Assembly: GCF_900113655.1 (NCBI RefSeq)
Contig: NZ_FOQF01000008.1
Span: forward strand, 1-64,000
Length of the DNA stretch: 64,000 nt
Direction: 5' to 3'
From: Pseudobutyrivibrio sp. OR37
GTDB taxonomy: Bacteria; Bacillota; Clostridia; Lachnospirales; Lachnospiraceae
A model generated the notes under the pieces. The model saw only the letters and a program-made list of their open reading frames with translations. It did not search any database and was not told where the DNA came from. Below, in pieces: positions 6,851 through 16,356 of this stretch. Each line of letters starts with the position of its first letter. The first letter of the stretch is position 1. The position numbers and the translations under genes are program-made.

Positions 6851-9541
6851 TTATCCTAACACCACGAGAATTTTATTGTTATTTTCAAGCCTCTCAATAA
6901 CATCTCTTGTGATAATTAGCTGTGAATCATTAACGGGTAGCTTGCTTTCATTTAAGTAAGCTGCCTTTATTTTATATGAACCAAAATCCTTTTGTTCAGG
7001 ATTTTCAATGATGATTTCAAATCTCTTATCTGCAAAATTTAGTTCTATAGCTGCAGTGTTGTTTTCATCAAACTGTTCCTTTATAAGGGCTGGTGAGATT
7101 TCCAGATTTCCTCTATTTCCTCTTACACCAAACACCTCTGTAATCATTGTAAGCAGATACCATGAAGCGGCGCCTGTAAGATAAGGATACTTACCCCTTC
7201 CATCTGCTGCAAAATATTCTGGAATGCCAGGATAGATTCGGCTCACCTTGTAATTCATAGAAGCGTCAAATAACGACTTTAGTGATTTGTAGCCAGCCTC
7301 AGCAAAGCCTCTTTGATATAAAGCATTTGCGTACATTACCGACATGTGAGAAAATACCGCTCCATTTTCCTTTTCACCGTAGGCAAAGCCAAACATTCTA
7401 CCAAGGTCCGATTTCACTTCCTTAAAATCAGTGTTCAATCTATATCCACCGATTTCACCACGATATAAATATCTATCAGCGGCCTTTACAATCTTTTGAA
7501 TGTGGGCGTCATCTGCCACCTTTCCCATGATTGCAAATACCTGACCTGTAAGCATCATTCTGGTGTTTTCATCTATCTCATCAAAATATTCTACCTTACG
7601 CTTGCTATTGTCGTAGTAGCTGTTGAACCAGCCCTCGCCTTCCTTGCCATCAATCCATTCATTAGCATTAAGATATTCTGCAAAATCTTCCGCCATCTGA
7701 TTGATTGTATTTACAAGACTTGTGACAGTAATGCTGCTAAGCTTTCCTGAAATATCTCCATCTACCTGCGCAAGGTAATTTTCAAGAATTTCCTTTTTCG
7801 AAGCCACAGTCTTATCACTTCGTATATACGAATTAACAAGAGTTACAAGCTCTTCCGCTATATCGATTGTGTCGATTCCCTGCTTCTTTGAATAATCTGA
7901 AATAAGTGTCGCTAAATCCTTTAGATTTCCAACATAAGCATAGGAGAATGCACAGGATTCGCCATTTGCTTCTGCCATATCAAGTGCATCATTCCAATCT
8001 GCACCGCGAAGTCTAAGAACTCCATGCTCACCTACCTCGTAAAAGGCTGCAAGATTTTGCACCAACAAATGCTCTATTATAGAACCAGAATATACCTCCT
8101 TAGCCTCTGTAAGCTGCTTGTTTTCGGTATTTTCATATTTTTTATCAACAATAGCTCCACGATGAACGATGGAATCCTTAAAGTATGGAACCATTTCCCT
8201 TAAAATATCGTAATCACCTGACTGATTGATATATAAAAGAAGTGTCTTTAGTGGCCAATATGCATGGTCCATCCAAACTCTGGCGATACCATTTCTATCG
8301 GCAATAAAATTGCCAAGTCCATCGCCAATTATTGTGGCGTTGCTTCCGTCCATTCGCACACCACCAAAGTTTGCCACTATCATCTGGCGCACATTTGCTG
8401 GCTCCATAAAAAGAAGTGATAGACAATCCTGCCACAAATCTCTCCAACCTCTGCCACCTCTGCCATAATCATGATATGGAAGGAAGGAGCAGCCATACAC
8501 TCTTCTAAGGAATGGCTGGAATGCAATCCAGCGCATATATTCATCAAAAGCCCCATTACCTGTTTTAAAGCCTACATTTACCTTGTCCAGCCAATACTTT
8601 TTGGTCTCCTCAAGCTCCTTTTCTACAGCCGAAGATGTGCCGAATCTTTTTACTAAAGCATCGATTTCTGTAACATCTTCTGTTACTCCAAGAAGTATCG
8701 TATATGCGATACTCTCTCCTGCCTTAAGCTCTATTTCAGCAAATCTAAGTCCGCCCACTGCTTCCTTGCCATCAGCTGTATAGCCTGCTGCTACACCAGT
8801 CTCCTGTCGATACACACTTCTTGGCTTGGCAAAGCTTCCGCCTTCACCAATATAGCTTTCCACAGTTGGGAAGAAACCTTCTGGCTTATTTCCACTTTCA
8901 TCAACACCCACCACAAAGTAGGTTTTCTGATTCATTCTATGACCCTTTTCATCAAAGGACATTGTAGGCGTAACCAAAACCCCTGCATCTACAGTTTTGA
9001 TGCGATGCAGCATAGATGTTACGTTGCGGTGATCTCTAAGATTGTCTGCAGACCTTCCATAAATTGGTACTGCTGCAATATTTGTGATAGTCTTTGACTC
9101 ACTGCCCTCGTTTTTGATTAGCACATGCATAATCTCCACATTTGCATCCACTGGGATGAAGGAAGTGATTTCCGAGCTGATTTTATATTCATTGTTGTAG
9201 CGAGTAGCCTTGTGCCACATAAATCCAGCCTCAACGCAGCTTTCATCCTGAGCCAATGTGAACTTTTTACTTTCCTGATCTGCAGAATTTCCCACTGCAG
9301 ACCAGACCTTACAATTGTCCATGTAAGTCCAAAAGTTTCTACCACTTTTATTGTTGTGTAAGTTTTCCACGCTGACAGGTTCTAACAAAAATGTTTCCTG
9401 GTCCACCATTGCATCACCTGCAAGATTTGGGGCAACCGATGCCTTAAGCCCCTTTTCTCCTGCTATTGGAAAATATAAATAACTTGTATCTTCTGCTCTT
9501 GGCACCTTAAAACTACCATTTTTATCTATAAAATCTATCAA
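6851..9541 (-). CDS. GH94 glycoside phosphorylase, probably for laminaribiose or cellobiose
   Basis: 896 residues, near the length of laminaribiose phosphorylases and longer than classic cellobiose phosphorylases (about 810). An N-terminal beta-sandwich (1-300) is followed by a linker and an (alpha/alpha)6 barrel. GRGGRGWRDLWQDCLS and RGADWNDALD (D515 and D518) are GH94 active-site motifs that include the general acid. No signal peptide, so it phosphorolyses imported disaccharides in the cytosol to glucose-1-phosphate. It is third in the GH16-GH3-GH94 operon. The start is TTG, with AAGGAGT eight bases upstream overlapping the end of the GH3 gene. Linkage specificity is inferred from the neighbouring GH16. 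Confidence 0.88.
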   Translation of the reverse strand: MIDFIDKNGSFKVPRAEDTSYLYFPIAGEKGLKASVAPNLAGDAMVDQETFLLEPVSVENLHNNKSGRNFWTYMDNCKVWSAVGNSADQESKKFTLAQDESCVEAGFMWHKATRYNNEYKISSEITSFIPVDANVEIMHVLIKNEGSESKTITNIAAVPIYGRSADNLRDHRNVTSMLHRIKTVDAGVLVTPTMSFDEKGHRMNQKTYFVVGVDESGNKPEGFFPTVESYIGEGGSFAKPRSVYRQETGVAAGYTADGKEAVGGLRFAEIELKAGESIAYTILLGVTEDVTEIDALVKRFGTSSAVEKELEETKKYWLDKVNVGFKTGNGAFDEYMRWIAFQPFLRRVYGCSFLPYHDYGRGGRGWRDLWQDCLSLLFMEPANVRQMIVANFGGVRMDGSNATIIGDGLGNFIADRNGIARVWMDHAYWPLKTLLLYINQSGDYDILREMVPYFKDSIVHRGAIVDKKYENTENKQLTEAKEVYSGSIIEHLLVQNLAAFYEVGEHGVLRLRGADWNDALDMAEANGESCAFSYAYVGNLKDLATLISDYSKKQGIDTIDIAEELVTLVNSYIRSDKTVASKKEILENYLAQVDGDISGKLSSITVTSLVNTINQMAEDFAEYLNANEWIDGKEGEGWFNSYYDNSKRKVEYFDEIDENTRMMLTGQVFAIMGKVADDAHIQKIVKAADRYLYRGEIGGYRLNTDFKEVKSDLGRMFGFAYGEKENGAVFSHMSVMYANALYQRGFAEAGYKSLKSLFDASMNYKVSRIYPGIPEYFAADGRGKYPYLTGAASWYLLTMITEVFGVRGNRGNLEISPALIKEQFDENNTAAIELNFADKRFEIIIENPEQKDFGSYKIKAAYLNESKLPVNDSQLIITRDVIERLENNNKILVVLG

Positions 9542-9553
9542 CTTACTTACTCC

Positions 9554-12352
9554 TTACTGTTCACCCATTCTGGCAAACATTAATCTAAATTCTTCCTCCT
9601 TGGACTTTGCCAAAGAGATTGTCATACCATCTATTTCCATTCCATCCTGCGCAAAATATAATCTCATGAAGAAGGTCATAGCGCAGTTTTCGAATATTAC
9701 CTCAACGTTCTGCCATTCTCTGTCGGCGCCTGTTAAGGTAACCATCTTTACAAGCTCCTTATCCTTGAAAATGCTAAGTGGTATCTGAGCCAAATCGCTT
9801 TTGGCATTAGAACGCACACGCATAGAAAGCTTGTAGTCTCCTCTTTCCTTAAAGGAAATTGAAACTGTATTACTACTGTTTCGTGCAGTCTTGATTAAGT
9901 CTGCCTGAAGCTTTGCACTGCCACTTTCATCAATTCTACAATCTATAATATTGTCAAATTCTGTATCATCATCCTCTGCCTCATTTGCAAGATCAATATC
10001 AAGTGTATTGTTTCTTTCGATAAATCTTGCAAAGGTAGGTGTGTGAAGGATGAATTCGCAAATATTTTTAGCACACTTTTGAAGCTGACTCTTATCAAGT
10101 CTTCCGTCCTCAAGAGCCTCCTCAAGATTGTCCTTGTTGGTGTTATCCTCGGCACACTGTGTTACCATGTACAAATCATTCTGAGCTCTCACGATAGCTG
10201 CCATATCGGTGGAATCGCCGCACTCAGCCTTGCCGCCCTTTGCCCACCAATCTGTCATTACGATGCCCTTAAAGCCCCATTCATCACGAAGGACCTTTGT
10301 AACTAAATCGTAATTAGAAGATGTATAATAGCCATTAATAGAGCCGTAGGTTGTCATTACTGCTGTTGCGCCCGCTTCCTTAACTGCTATTTCAAAGCCC
10401 TTAAGATATATTTCTCTGATGGCACGCTCGCTGGCCACATGTTCTACAGTGTGGCGATGTGCCTCCTGTGTGTTCATGGCAAAATGCTTGATGGTGCCTG
10501 TTACACCGATTTTATGCATACCCTTAAGCTGGGCAGCTGCATTCTTTCCTGTAACAAATGGGTCCTCACTGAAGTACTCAAAGTTACGTCCATTAAGTGG
10601 ATTTCTATGCAGATTCATACCAGGTCCTAAAAGCACATCAATCTTGTTCTTTCTAAGCTCTAAGCCCTCGTATTGATAAAGCTCTTCTGTAAGGTCAAGA
10701 TTCCACATGCAGGCCAACAAGGTTCCGTTTGGCATAGCAAATGCCTTCTTGCCGGAATCCATTCTGATACCTGATGGGCCATCTGTACAACAGCAGGTAG
10801 GAATTCCCTTTTCTATCAATGATTCTGTTACTCCACCGAAGGCGCCCCCACAGCCAGGTGTCACCTTTGGCGAGCTCATTCCCTCACCTCTAACTATTGC
10901 GCAAAGCTCTTCATTGCTAAGCTGTGCTACAAATTCATCAACTGTACATTTGTTATCTAAAACATCAACAAGCTTATAGGACTTATCCCCTGCTACCAAG
11001 GCTTCACATTTTGGTAATTCATAGTTTTCTTCAGTTGCCTTTGGCACATCCTCGTAGGAGATGGTAAAGCCATCCTCCCTAGCTTCTGGCTTGATACGTG
11101 TGAAATCAAGCTTTGGTGCAAGAGCCTCTGAAAGCTGTTCTACCACCCTTGTTCTACCAATATTGTAGGTACCGATTCTAGAAAGATTTCTGATGTTATC
11201 ACCTACATAAAAGACGTAGGTTCCCTCCTCTAAAACATAGGCACTCTTGTGTCCTGTAACTCCACTATCATCAAAGCTTGCCATTTGATAATTCGTAAAT
11301 ACGATATCTAATATTTCATGCTCATCAGCATCAAGCTCCTTTGTTTTGGCGAAGCCTACCAGGTCAAGAACTGGCTTGCCTAGCTTGCCCTGTGGCTTGG
11401 CTACATAAACCTGAACCACTTCCTTGCCCTTGTAATCGCCAATATTTGTTACTGTGATTGAAACCTTGACCTGACCATCCTCTACAGCAAATCCATTGGA
11501 AATGATATCGAAGGATGTGTAAGACAGACCATATCCAAAAGGATACATAACCCTGTCCTTTGCAAAGGTCTCAAAATATCTATAGCCTACATAAATATCC
11601 TCCTGCTGGATATTGCGCTTGCTGTCACCAAAATTTCTTGTTGAAGGATAATCCTCGATGTTGTAGGCGATTGTATCTGTCAGCCTACCTGAAGGAGAAA
11701 CCTTGCCCTTAAGCACATCTAATACACCGTTTCCACCTTCCTGGCCGCCCTGCCAGATGTAAGCTACTGCAGAGGGGTTGTATTTAGCCACCCACTTCAT
11801 ATCAATGATATTTCCTACATTTAAAAGGACGATGGTCTTTTCAAATACCTTTGTTACATTTTCAAGCATCTGATGCTCGTCATCTGTAAGTAAATAGCTT
11901 CCTTTAGCGTTGCTATTATCCTGGTCCTCACCTGCGGTACGTCCTATCAGGACAATAGCAACCTCTGAATTTTCTCTAGCTTCAAGAGCCAGCTCCTTTG
12001 TAACTGGCATCTCCTTTTGGAACCAAGGCTCTGCAGCCCAACCTGCGCCTGCATCAAATGGATTATCTTCAATCCATCTTTCATAGGTATTTCTTAAATT
12101 GCTATTAATCTCAAGACTGCCATCCTGTTCAATGGCCTCGTATACTCCAATGACATATCTGGTGTTGACCATTCCACCAGAGCCTGTGCCGCTCTTGTAG
12201 TAGTTGAACTGACTTCTACCAAAGATTGACACCTTTGTTCCCTCCTTAAGAGGTAAAACCTTTGCTTCGTTCTTGAGTAATACCACTCCTTCAGCAACTG
12301 CCTGTCTTGCTACCTTAGCAAACTCTGTAGTATCAAAAATCTTGTTTGCCAT
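9554..12352 (-). CDS. Circularly permuted GH3 beta-glucosidase
   Basis: 932 residues with the domain order reversed relative to ordinary GH3: the alpha/beta sandwich GH3_C domain comes first (about 15-300), then a fibronectin-III-like domain (300-420), then the catalytic GH3_N barrel (about 470-800) with the nucleophile in GIVMTDWWA (D701), and finally a CBM-like beta domain (830-932). This order is known from Butyrivibrio fibrisolvens and Ruminococcus albus beta-glucosidases, supporting the taxonomic inference. No signal peptide, so it is cytosolic. The gene lies 28 bases after the GH16 gene and 12 before the GH94 gene. It probably hydrolyses short beta-gluco-oligosaccharides. Confidence 0.93.
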   Translation of the reverse strand: MANKIFDTTEFAKVARQAVAEGVVLLKNEAKVLPLKEGTKVSIFGRSQFNYYKSGTGSGGMVNTRYVIGVYEAIEQDGSLEINSNLRNTYERWIEDNPFDAGAGWAAEPWFQKEMPVTKELALEARENSEVAIVLIGRTAGEDQDNSNAKGSYLLTDDEHQMLENVTKVFEKTIVLLNVGNIIDMKWVAKYNPSAVAYIWQGGQEGGNGVLDVLKGKVSPSGRLTDTIAYNIEDYPSTRNFGDSKRNIQQEDIYVGYRYFETFAKDRVMYPFGYGLSYTSFDIISNGFAVEDGQVKVSITVTNIGDYKGKEVVQVYVAKPQGKLGKPVLDLVGFAKTKELDADEHEILDIVFTNYQMASFDDSGVTGHKSAYVLEEGTYVFYVGDNIRNLSRIGTYNIGRTRVVEQLSEALAPKLDFTRIKPEAREDGFTISYEDVPKATEENYELPKCEALVAGDKSYKLVDVLDNKCTVDEFVAQLSNEELCAIVRGEGMSSPKVTPGCGGAFGGVTESLIEKGIPTCCCTDGPSGIRMDSGKKAFAMPNGTLLACMWNLDLTEELYQYEGLELRKNKIDVLLGPGMNLHRNPLNGRNFEYFSEDPFVTGKNAAAQLKGMHKIGVTGTIKHFAMNTQEAHRHTVEHVASERAIREIYLKGFEIAVKEAGATAVMTTYGSINGYYTSSNYDLVTKVLRDEWGFKGIVMTDWWAKGGKAECGDSTDMAAIVRAQNDLYMVTQCAEDNTNKDNLEEALEDGRLDKSQLQKCAKNICEFILHTPTFARFIERNNTLDIDLANEAEDDDTEFDNIIDCRIDESGSAKLQADLIKTARNSSNTVSISFKERGDYKLSMRVRSNAKSDLAQIPLSIFKDKELVKMVTLTGADREWQNVEVIFENCAMTFFMRLYFAQDGMEIDGMTISLAKSKEEEFRLMFARMGEQ

Positions 12353-12380
12353 TTACCTTAATTCCTCTCTTTTCTAAATA

Positions 12381-15300
12381 TTACGCGAAAAGTGATTTAA
12401 AGAAATCAATAATAGCCTTGAAGAAATTAATAATTGCCCCGAAGAAGCCTACCTGCTTCTCATCACCTGCTTTTGCAGTCTCAGGCTCATCAATCTTCTC
12501 TTCTGTAGCCTTATTTGAATCTACTGATTCTTCTTCCTTTACTTCTTCTGTCTCGTCGTTTTCTGTATCTTCCACTGTGTCTTCCGACTCAGCTTTTGCT
12601 GTCTCAGTTTTTGCTGTCACTGTCTTACCAGCTTTTGCATTTGTTGAAGCAGTCTTTGTCGATGCAGTCTTTACACTTGGACTAGCAGATGATGCTCCCG
12701 AAGCCGATGGGGTTTTATCTCCTCCAGTCACCTGTGGCTTTGGAGCAGAAGGGGCTGGTGCATCATCTGTAAGCTCAATTAAGCTAATGTCATCTATATA
12801 AATGTCATGCTTATCAGTAATTCTTTTGCCTTCAACAGAACCCATTGTAATGTTAAATCTTGTGTTAGGGTCTGTATCAGCCTCCATTACAAAATCCTGA
12901 CTAAAGGTCTTCCAATCATTTCCAATTTCTACAGAGCCTGTGCCACTGTAGTTGGTCCAATTGCCCTCAAACTCCTGAAGTGAGTACTTGATGATTCTGT
13001 CAATTGAAGACTTTGCCTTAAAGGATACTCTATATTTCTTGCCCTTCTCCAGCTTGATTCCATCCTGGTTAAGCTGAACGTACCAGCAATTATCATCTGT
13101 ATCAGCAACAGTATCCTCGATTGTGATAGCAAAGGCATTGTCATTTCCATTCATGTTGTCGATGACATAGTTTGCCTTTACTGAATCATATATGTATGGT
13201 GTAAAGCCTGCAAGCCCTGCATTAAAGGAACCATTCTTTAATAGGGCTGCCTCAGCAAGAAATACATTATCAATGTAATACTCACCCGGCTTTGTAAATA
13301 CCAATTCAACCTTAGAATCCTTGCGCTCCAAATTCTTATCAAGCACAAACTTGTGAGAATAGCTTGCGTTCTCCTTTGCAAGCTCAGGTGTAAAGCTCTT
13401 ACCTGCCACATTTACAGTAAGGCCATCCTTAACATCACTGTAACCGTTAAAGCTGATTTCGTATTGGCCTGCCATAAGTGGTGAAAGCTCGCCCTGGAAA
13501 ACCCTGATAGGATTTTTCTTTGATGTGCCCTTAGGTGCTACCACCTTAAGGTATCGCATATTCCTCTTATTAGTAACAGAAACTGCCTCTTTATTATTGC
13601 TCTCCCAATAGCCCAATCGATTTTCACCTTGATCAAAACCTCCATTGTAAATATAATTACCATCCGGACGAATTGTCTTTGCATCGTCTTCAACTATCTC
13701 ATTACCTGATTTGTGTCTAAGCTTTACATTTGAAATTGTAACCGCCGCTGTCGATTTTTGTTTTCCTAAATTAAATTCTAAGGAACCATTTGCATCTGTC
13801 TTTTCATTCATTGTGAAGCTGTAGCTGTAGCTCTGCTTCTTGGTAGATACTGGAACTGATGTATCCTGAAGATATCTCATCCAGCCTCTGTCTGGACCTT
13901 CCACATCAATGATGATGTCTCTATCCTCATCTGCAACTGCATCAAAGGTAAGTTCATATTCCCAACCCTTGTACATTGGGATGTTCTGCTGCTTAAGCTG
14001 TACGCTGTGTGGCTGCGAACCTACAGCAGAAGGCTCTAGCTTAATCTTGTTATTCTCTACCTTGTAAGTAGTTTCCTTGGCATCGCTTTCTAAATGAAGC
14101 TTCCAATTGTTATCATCAGCATCTTCGGCACCATCAATTGCAATGTCTTTTGCAAAATCACCGTTGATTACGTAGTTACCATTTTTATCTGGCTCTCTGA
14201 ACTTTACTGGCTCCTTTTCAGGACGCTTGGCCTTCGCCTCTTCCTTTTCATATTCCTCAGCAGATTTCTGATAAACTCTTACATAATCTACAGCAAAGCT
14301 ATCATCATTCATGTGCTCATAAACGCTGTCATCAGGATAACCTACCCAGCTGCCGCCAACTGCAAGATTAAGTATGATGTAAAAATCCTGATCGAATGGA
14401 GCTGGATAAGTGAGCTGACTATTGTCGTCGCTACCTGTGTACCAATCGTTGGTGCTGAACACCTTTTCATCGTCCACATACCAGGTGATAAGTCCTGGCT
14501 CCCAGTCCACTCTGTAGGTGTGATACTCATCAGCAAAGCTTCCATCTGAAAGAACCTTGCTTCCCTGATTTTCCTTATGACCACTTCCTGAGCTATAGCC
14601 ATAATGGATGGTGTGATAAGACTTTGAAACGTCCTGTCCCATAACCTCCATGATGTCTATCTCGCCACACTTTGGCCACTGGCCGTAAAGGCCTTCGTCT
14701 GTAGCCATGAGCCAGAACGCTGGAAGATATCCCTTGCCCTCAGGCACCTTGGCTCTAGCTTCAAATCTTCCGTAGGTGAAATCATGCAAGCCCTGTGTAG
14801 TGATACGACCTGATGTGATTTCTCGCTTGGAAGAACCAGTGCTTGTCTGTCCACCCATTGCTGATTTTTCTATAGTAGCCTTTGTTCCTGCGTACCAATC
14901 ATATCCGTTGTCAGGATCAAGCAGGCTGATTTCCACCATCCTATCTGCATCTGCCACTGCATCCATTGAAAACTTGTAAGAATGTCCGCTTTCAAGCTTC
15001 AAACCGCTTTGCTGCAGCTGGTAGTTCCAGTTAGCATCGCCGGAGTTGTCTATGGTTAAATAGGCATTTCCATCTTCATATTTGTATGAACCTTCCGCTG
15101 GTGATGTGATGCCACAATACCAATCATCTCCACCAGAAAAGCTTCCGTTTCTAACAAGCTGTGAATCATCCTCTGTATCAATAAGGGAGATGTTTGAAAG
15201 CTTTACGTTAGCTTTTGCATTTCCTGCCTCTGAATCATCTATCTTTCCGAAATTAACCTGAAGAGCAATTGTTTCTGAGGTTGCTTTGTCATCCCCCACT

Positions 15301-15674
15301 GTAAATTCGAAGCTCACATGTGTAACCTTTTCTTCCGCTGGCTCCTCAATAACATCTTCAGTTGTTTTTTCTTCTACGTGAGGCTTGATGACCAGCTTGC
15401 CATCCTTCACCTCTATATTTCCTTCATCTATACCTGTGTATCGTTGAAGCTCTGAATTAACCCAGCCTGGTTCGTGCTTTTCCACGTTCCAATCCTTTAG
15501 GTTAAGATTATCCCCGTCAAATTCATCGTTCCATACCATTTCGTAGCCTTCATCAGAATACTTATCCGTGATGGAGGGTTTCGAATCTGTTTTAGCTTCC
15601 ACCGGAACCCCTGTGAAAGCCATCATACCGGCCATCCCCAAAGCCAGCATGCGCAATCCACTACCATTCTTCAT
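12381..15674 (-). CDS. Secreted multi-domain GH16 beta-glucanase with CBM4/9 modules
   Basis: About 1097 residues. A signal peptide (1-27, ending PVEA) is followed by a GH16 domain split in two: strands to about residue 98 (WNDEFDGDNL, NSELQRYT), then from REITSGRITTQG at 283 onward with the catalytic EIDIME (E338, D340, E343). Between them is a CBM4/9-like insert. Downstream lie CBM4/9-like modules at about 498-655, 670-806 and 811-963, a Thr/Ser/Glu-rich linker, and a terminal amphipathic helix rich in Phe and Ile. It should cleave beta-1,3- or mixed-linkage glucan outside the cell. The start is M at 15674, with AAGGAG ten bases upstream; the ATG at 15683 is only one base from that SD. Confidence 0.93.
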   Translation of the reverse strand: MKNGSGLRMLALGMAGMMAFTGVPVEAKTDSKPSITDKYSDEGYEMVWNDEFDGDNLNLKDWNVEKHEPGWVNSELQRYTGIDEGNIEVKDGKLVIKPHVEEKTTEDVIEEPAEEKVTHVSFEFTVGDDKATSETIALQVNFGKIDDSEAGNAKANVKLSNISLIDTEDDSQLVRNGSFSGGDDWYCGITSPAEGSYKYEDGNAYLTIDNSGDANWNYQLQQSGLKLESGHSYKFSMDAVADADRMVEISLLDPDNGYDWYAGTKATIEKSAMGGQTSTGSSKREITSGRITTQGLHDFTYGRFEARAKVPEGKGYLPAFWLMATDEGLYGQWPKCGEIDIMEVMGQDVSKSYHTIHYGYSSGSGHKENQGSKVLSDGSFADEYHTYRVDWEPGLITWYVDDEKVFSTNDWYTGSDDNSQLTYPAPFDQDFYIILNLAVGGSWVGYPDDSVYEHMNDDSFAVDYVRVYQKSAEEYEKEEAKAKRPEKEPVKFREPDKNGNYVINGDFAKDIAIDGAEDADDNNWKLHLESDAKETTYKVENNKIKLEPSAVGSQPHSVQLKQQNIPMYKGWEYELTFDAVADEDRDIIIDVEGPDRGWMRYLQDTSVPVSTKKQSYSYSFTMNEKTDANGSLEFNLGKQKSTAAVTISNVKLRHKSGNEIVEDDAKTIRPDGNYIYNGGFDQGENRLGYWESNNKEAVSVTNKRNMRYLKVVAPKGTSKKNPIRVFQGELSPLMAGQYEISFNGYSDVKDGLTVNVAGKSFTPELAKENASYSHKFVLDKNLERKDSKVELVFTKPGEYYIDNVFLAEAALLKNGSFNAGLAGFTPYIYDSVKANYVIDNMNGNDNAFAITIEDTVADTDDNCWYVQLNQDGIKLEKGKKYRVSFKAKSSIDRIIKYSLQEFEGNWTNYSGTGSVEIGNDWKTFSQDFVMEADTDPNTRFNITMGSVEGKRITDKHDIYIDDISLIELTDDAPAPSAPKPQVTGGDKTPSASGASSASPSVKTASTKTASTNAKAGKTVTAKTETAKAESEDTVEDTENDETEEVKEEESVDSNKATEEKIDEPETAKAGDEKQVGFFGAIINFFKAIIDFFKSLFA

Positions 15675-15736
15675 TACATCCATTCTCCTTTCATTTTAAA
15701 AATGATAAGGATATGATAGGAAAAATTTTTATAGTT

Positions 15737-15765
15737 TTATATCGAAAATGAACTTTTTTTATCAA
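15737..15765 (-). promoter_or_regulatory. Promoter of the GH16-GH3-GH94 operon
   Basis: On the minus strand TTGATA (15765-15760) and TATAAA (15741-15736), or ATATAA one base earlier, are separated by 17-18 bases. This leaves a leader of about 55 bases before the GH16 start. Confidence 0.6.
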
Positions 15766-15798
15766 ATTCATTCATCAAAAAACAGTGAATTATATTTA

Positions 15799-15816
15799 CT
15801 CTAACTGTGGTTAGAG
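15799..15816. promoter_or_regulatory. Inverted repeat CTCTAAC-TGTG-GTTAGAG, possible operator
   Basis: A perfect 7-bp inverted repeat with a 4-base centre lies between the divergent GH16 operon and perR. It is not a Per box and not part of either promoter core; the binding protein is unknown. Confidence 0.45.
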
Positions 15817-15847
15817 CTATAAAACAGGAATTATTACTAATTTTATA

Positions 15848-15876
15848 TTGACATTCCCTTCAATTTTGTTATTATA
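15848..15876 (+). promoter_or_regulatory. Promoter of perR
   Basis: TTGACA (15848-15853), a 17-bp spacer and ATTATA (15871-15876). The AT-rich TTATTATAAATA over the -10 partly resembles a Per box (TTATAATNATTATAA), which would fit autoregulation, but the match is incomplete. Confidence 0.6.
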
Positions 15877-15915
15877 AATATAGTCACTATTAATTTTTTA
15901 GATTGGCGGTGTTAA

Positions 15916-16308
15916 ATGAATTATAGTAGGCAACGTGAATCAATAAAAGAATATTTAATGTCAACCCATGAGCATCCTACGGCTGATGTAATATATCAGC
16001 ATGTTAAGGAGGATTATCCCAAAATCAGCCTGGGTACTGTCTACAGAAATCTTACTCTCCTTGTTGATTTAGGGGAGGTCAGAAAGATTTCCACTGGTGA
16101 CGGAACAGAGCATTATGATGCAGATACATCAGCTCATAGTCACTACTATTGTAGGTGCTGTCACAGGGTAATGGATTTGGAGGTTACGCCTAGTGTTGAC
16201 CAGATTCTTTCCGCTTCTTCTGCAGGTCTTGGCACAATTGAAATAGCAAGCTTGCTTTTCACCGGTGTGTGCAAAGACTGCATTATAGAGCAAGACAAAA
16301 ATTTATAG
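15916..16308 (+). CDS. perR: Fur-family peroxide-responsive repressor PerR
   Basis: 130 residues, slightly short for the family. A winged helix (1-80, with HPTADVIYQHVKEDYPKISL and GTVYRNL) is followed by a dimerisation domain with YDADTSAHSHYYC metal-binding histidines and the zinc site CRCC...CKDC. PerR senses peroxide through metal-catalysed histidine oxidation. It is the first gene before a reverse rubrerythrin, a known PerR target in clostridia. GGCGGTG precedes the ATG. Assignment as PerR rather than Fur or Zur rests mainly on this neighbour. Confidence 0.88.
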   Translation: MNYSRQRESIKEYLMSTHEHPTADVIYQHVKEDYPKISLGTVYRNLTLLVDLGEVRKISTGDGTEHYDADTSAHSHYYCRCCHRVMDLEVTPSVDQILSASSAGLGTIEIASLLFTGVCKDCIIEQDKNL

Positions 16309-16356
16309 TGAAATCAGTAATGATTATTATATTTTTCAAATGAAAGGAGTCTAGTT

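Noticed and set aside
14094-14549. A 151-codon frame antisense to the GH16 gene
   Set aside because: Lies wholly inside a clear protein gene on the other strand with no SD and an odd hydrophobic composition; a shadow.
15866-15882. A definite Per box upstream of perR
   Set aside because: Only partly matches TTATAATNATTATAA; kept as a note within the promoter entry.
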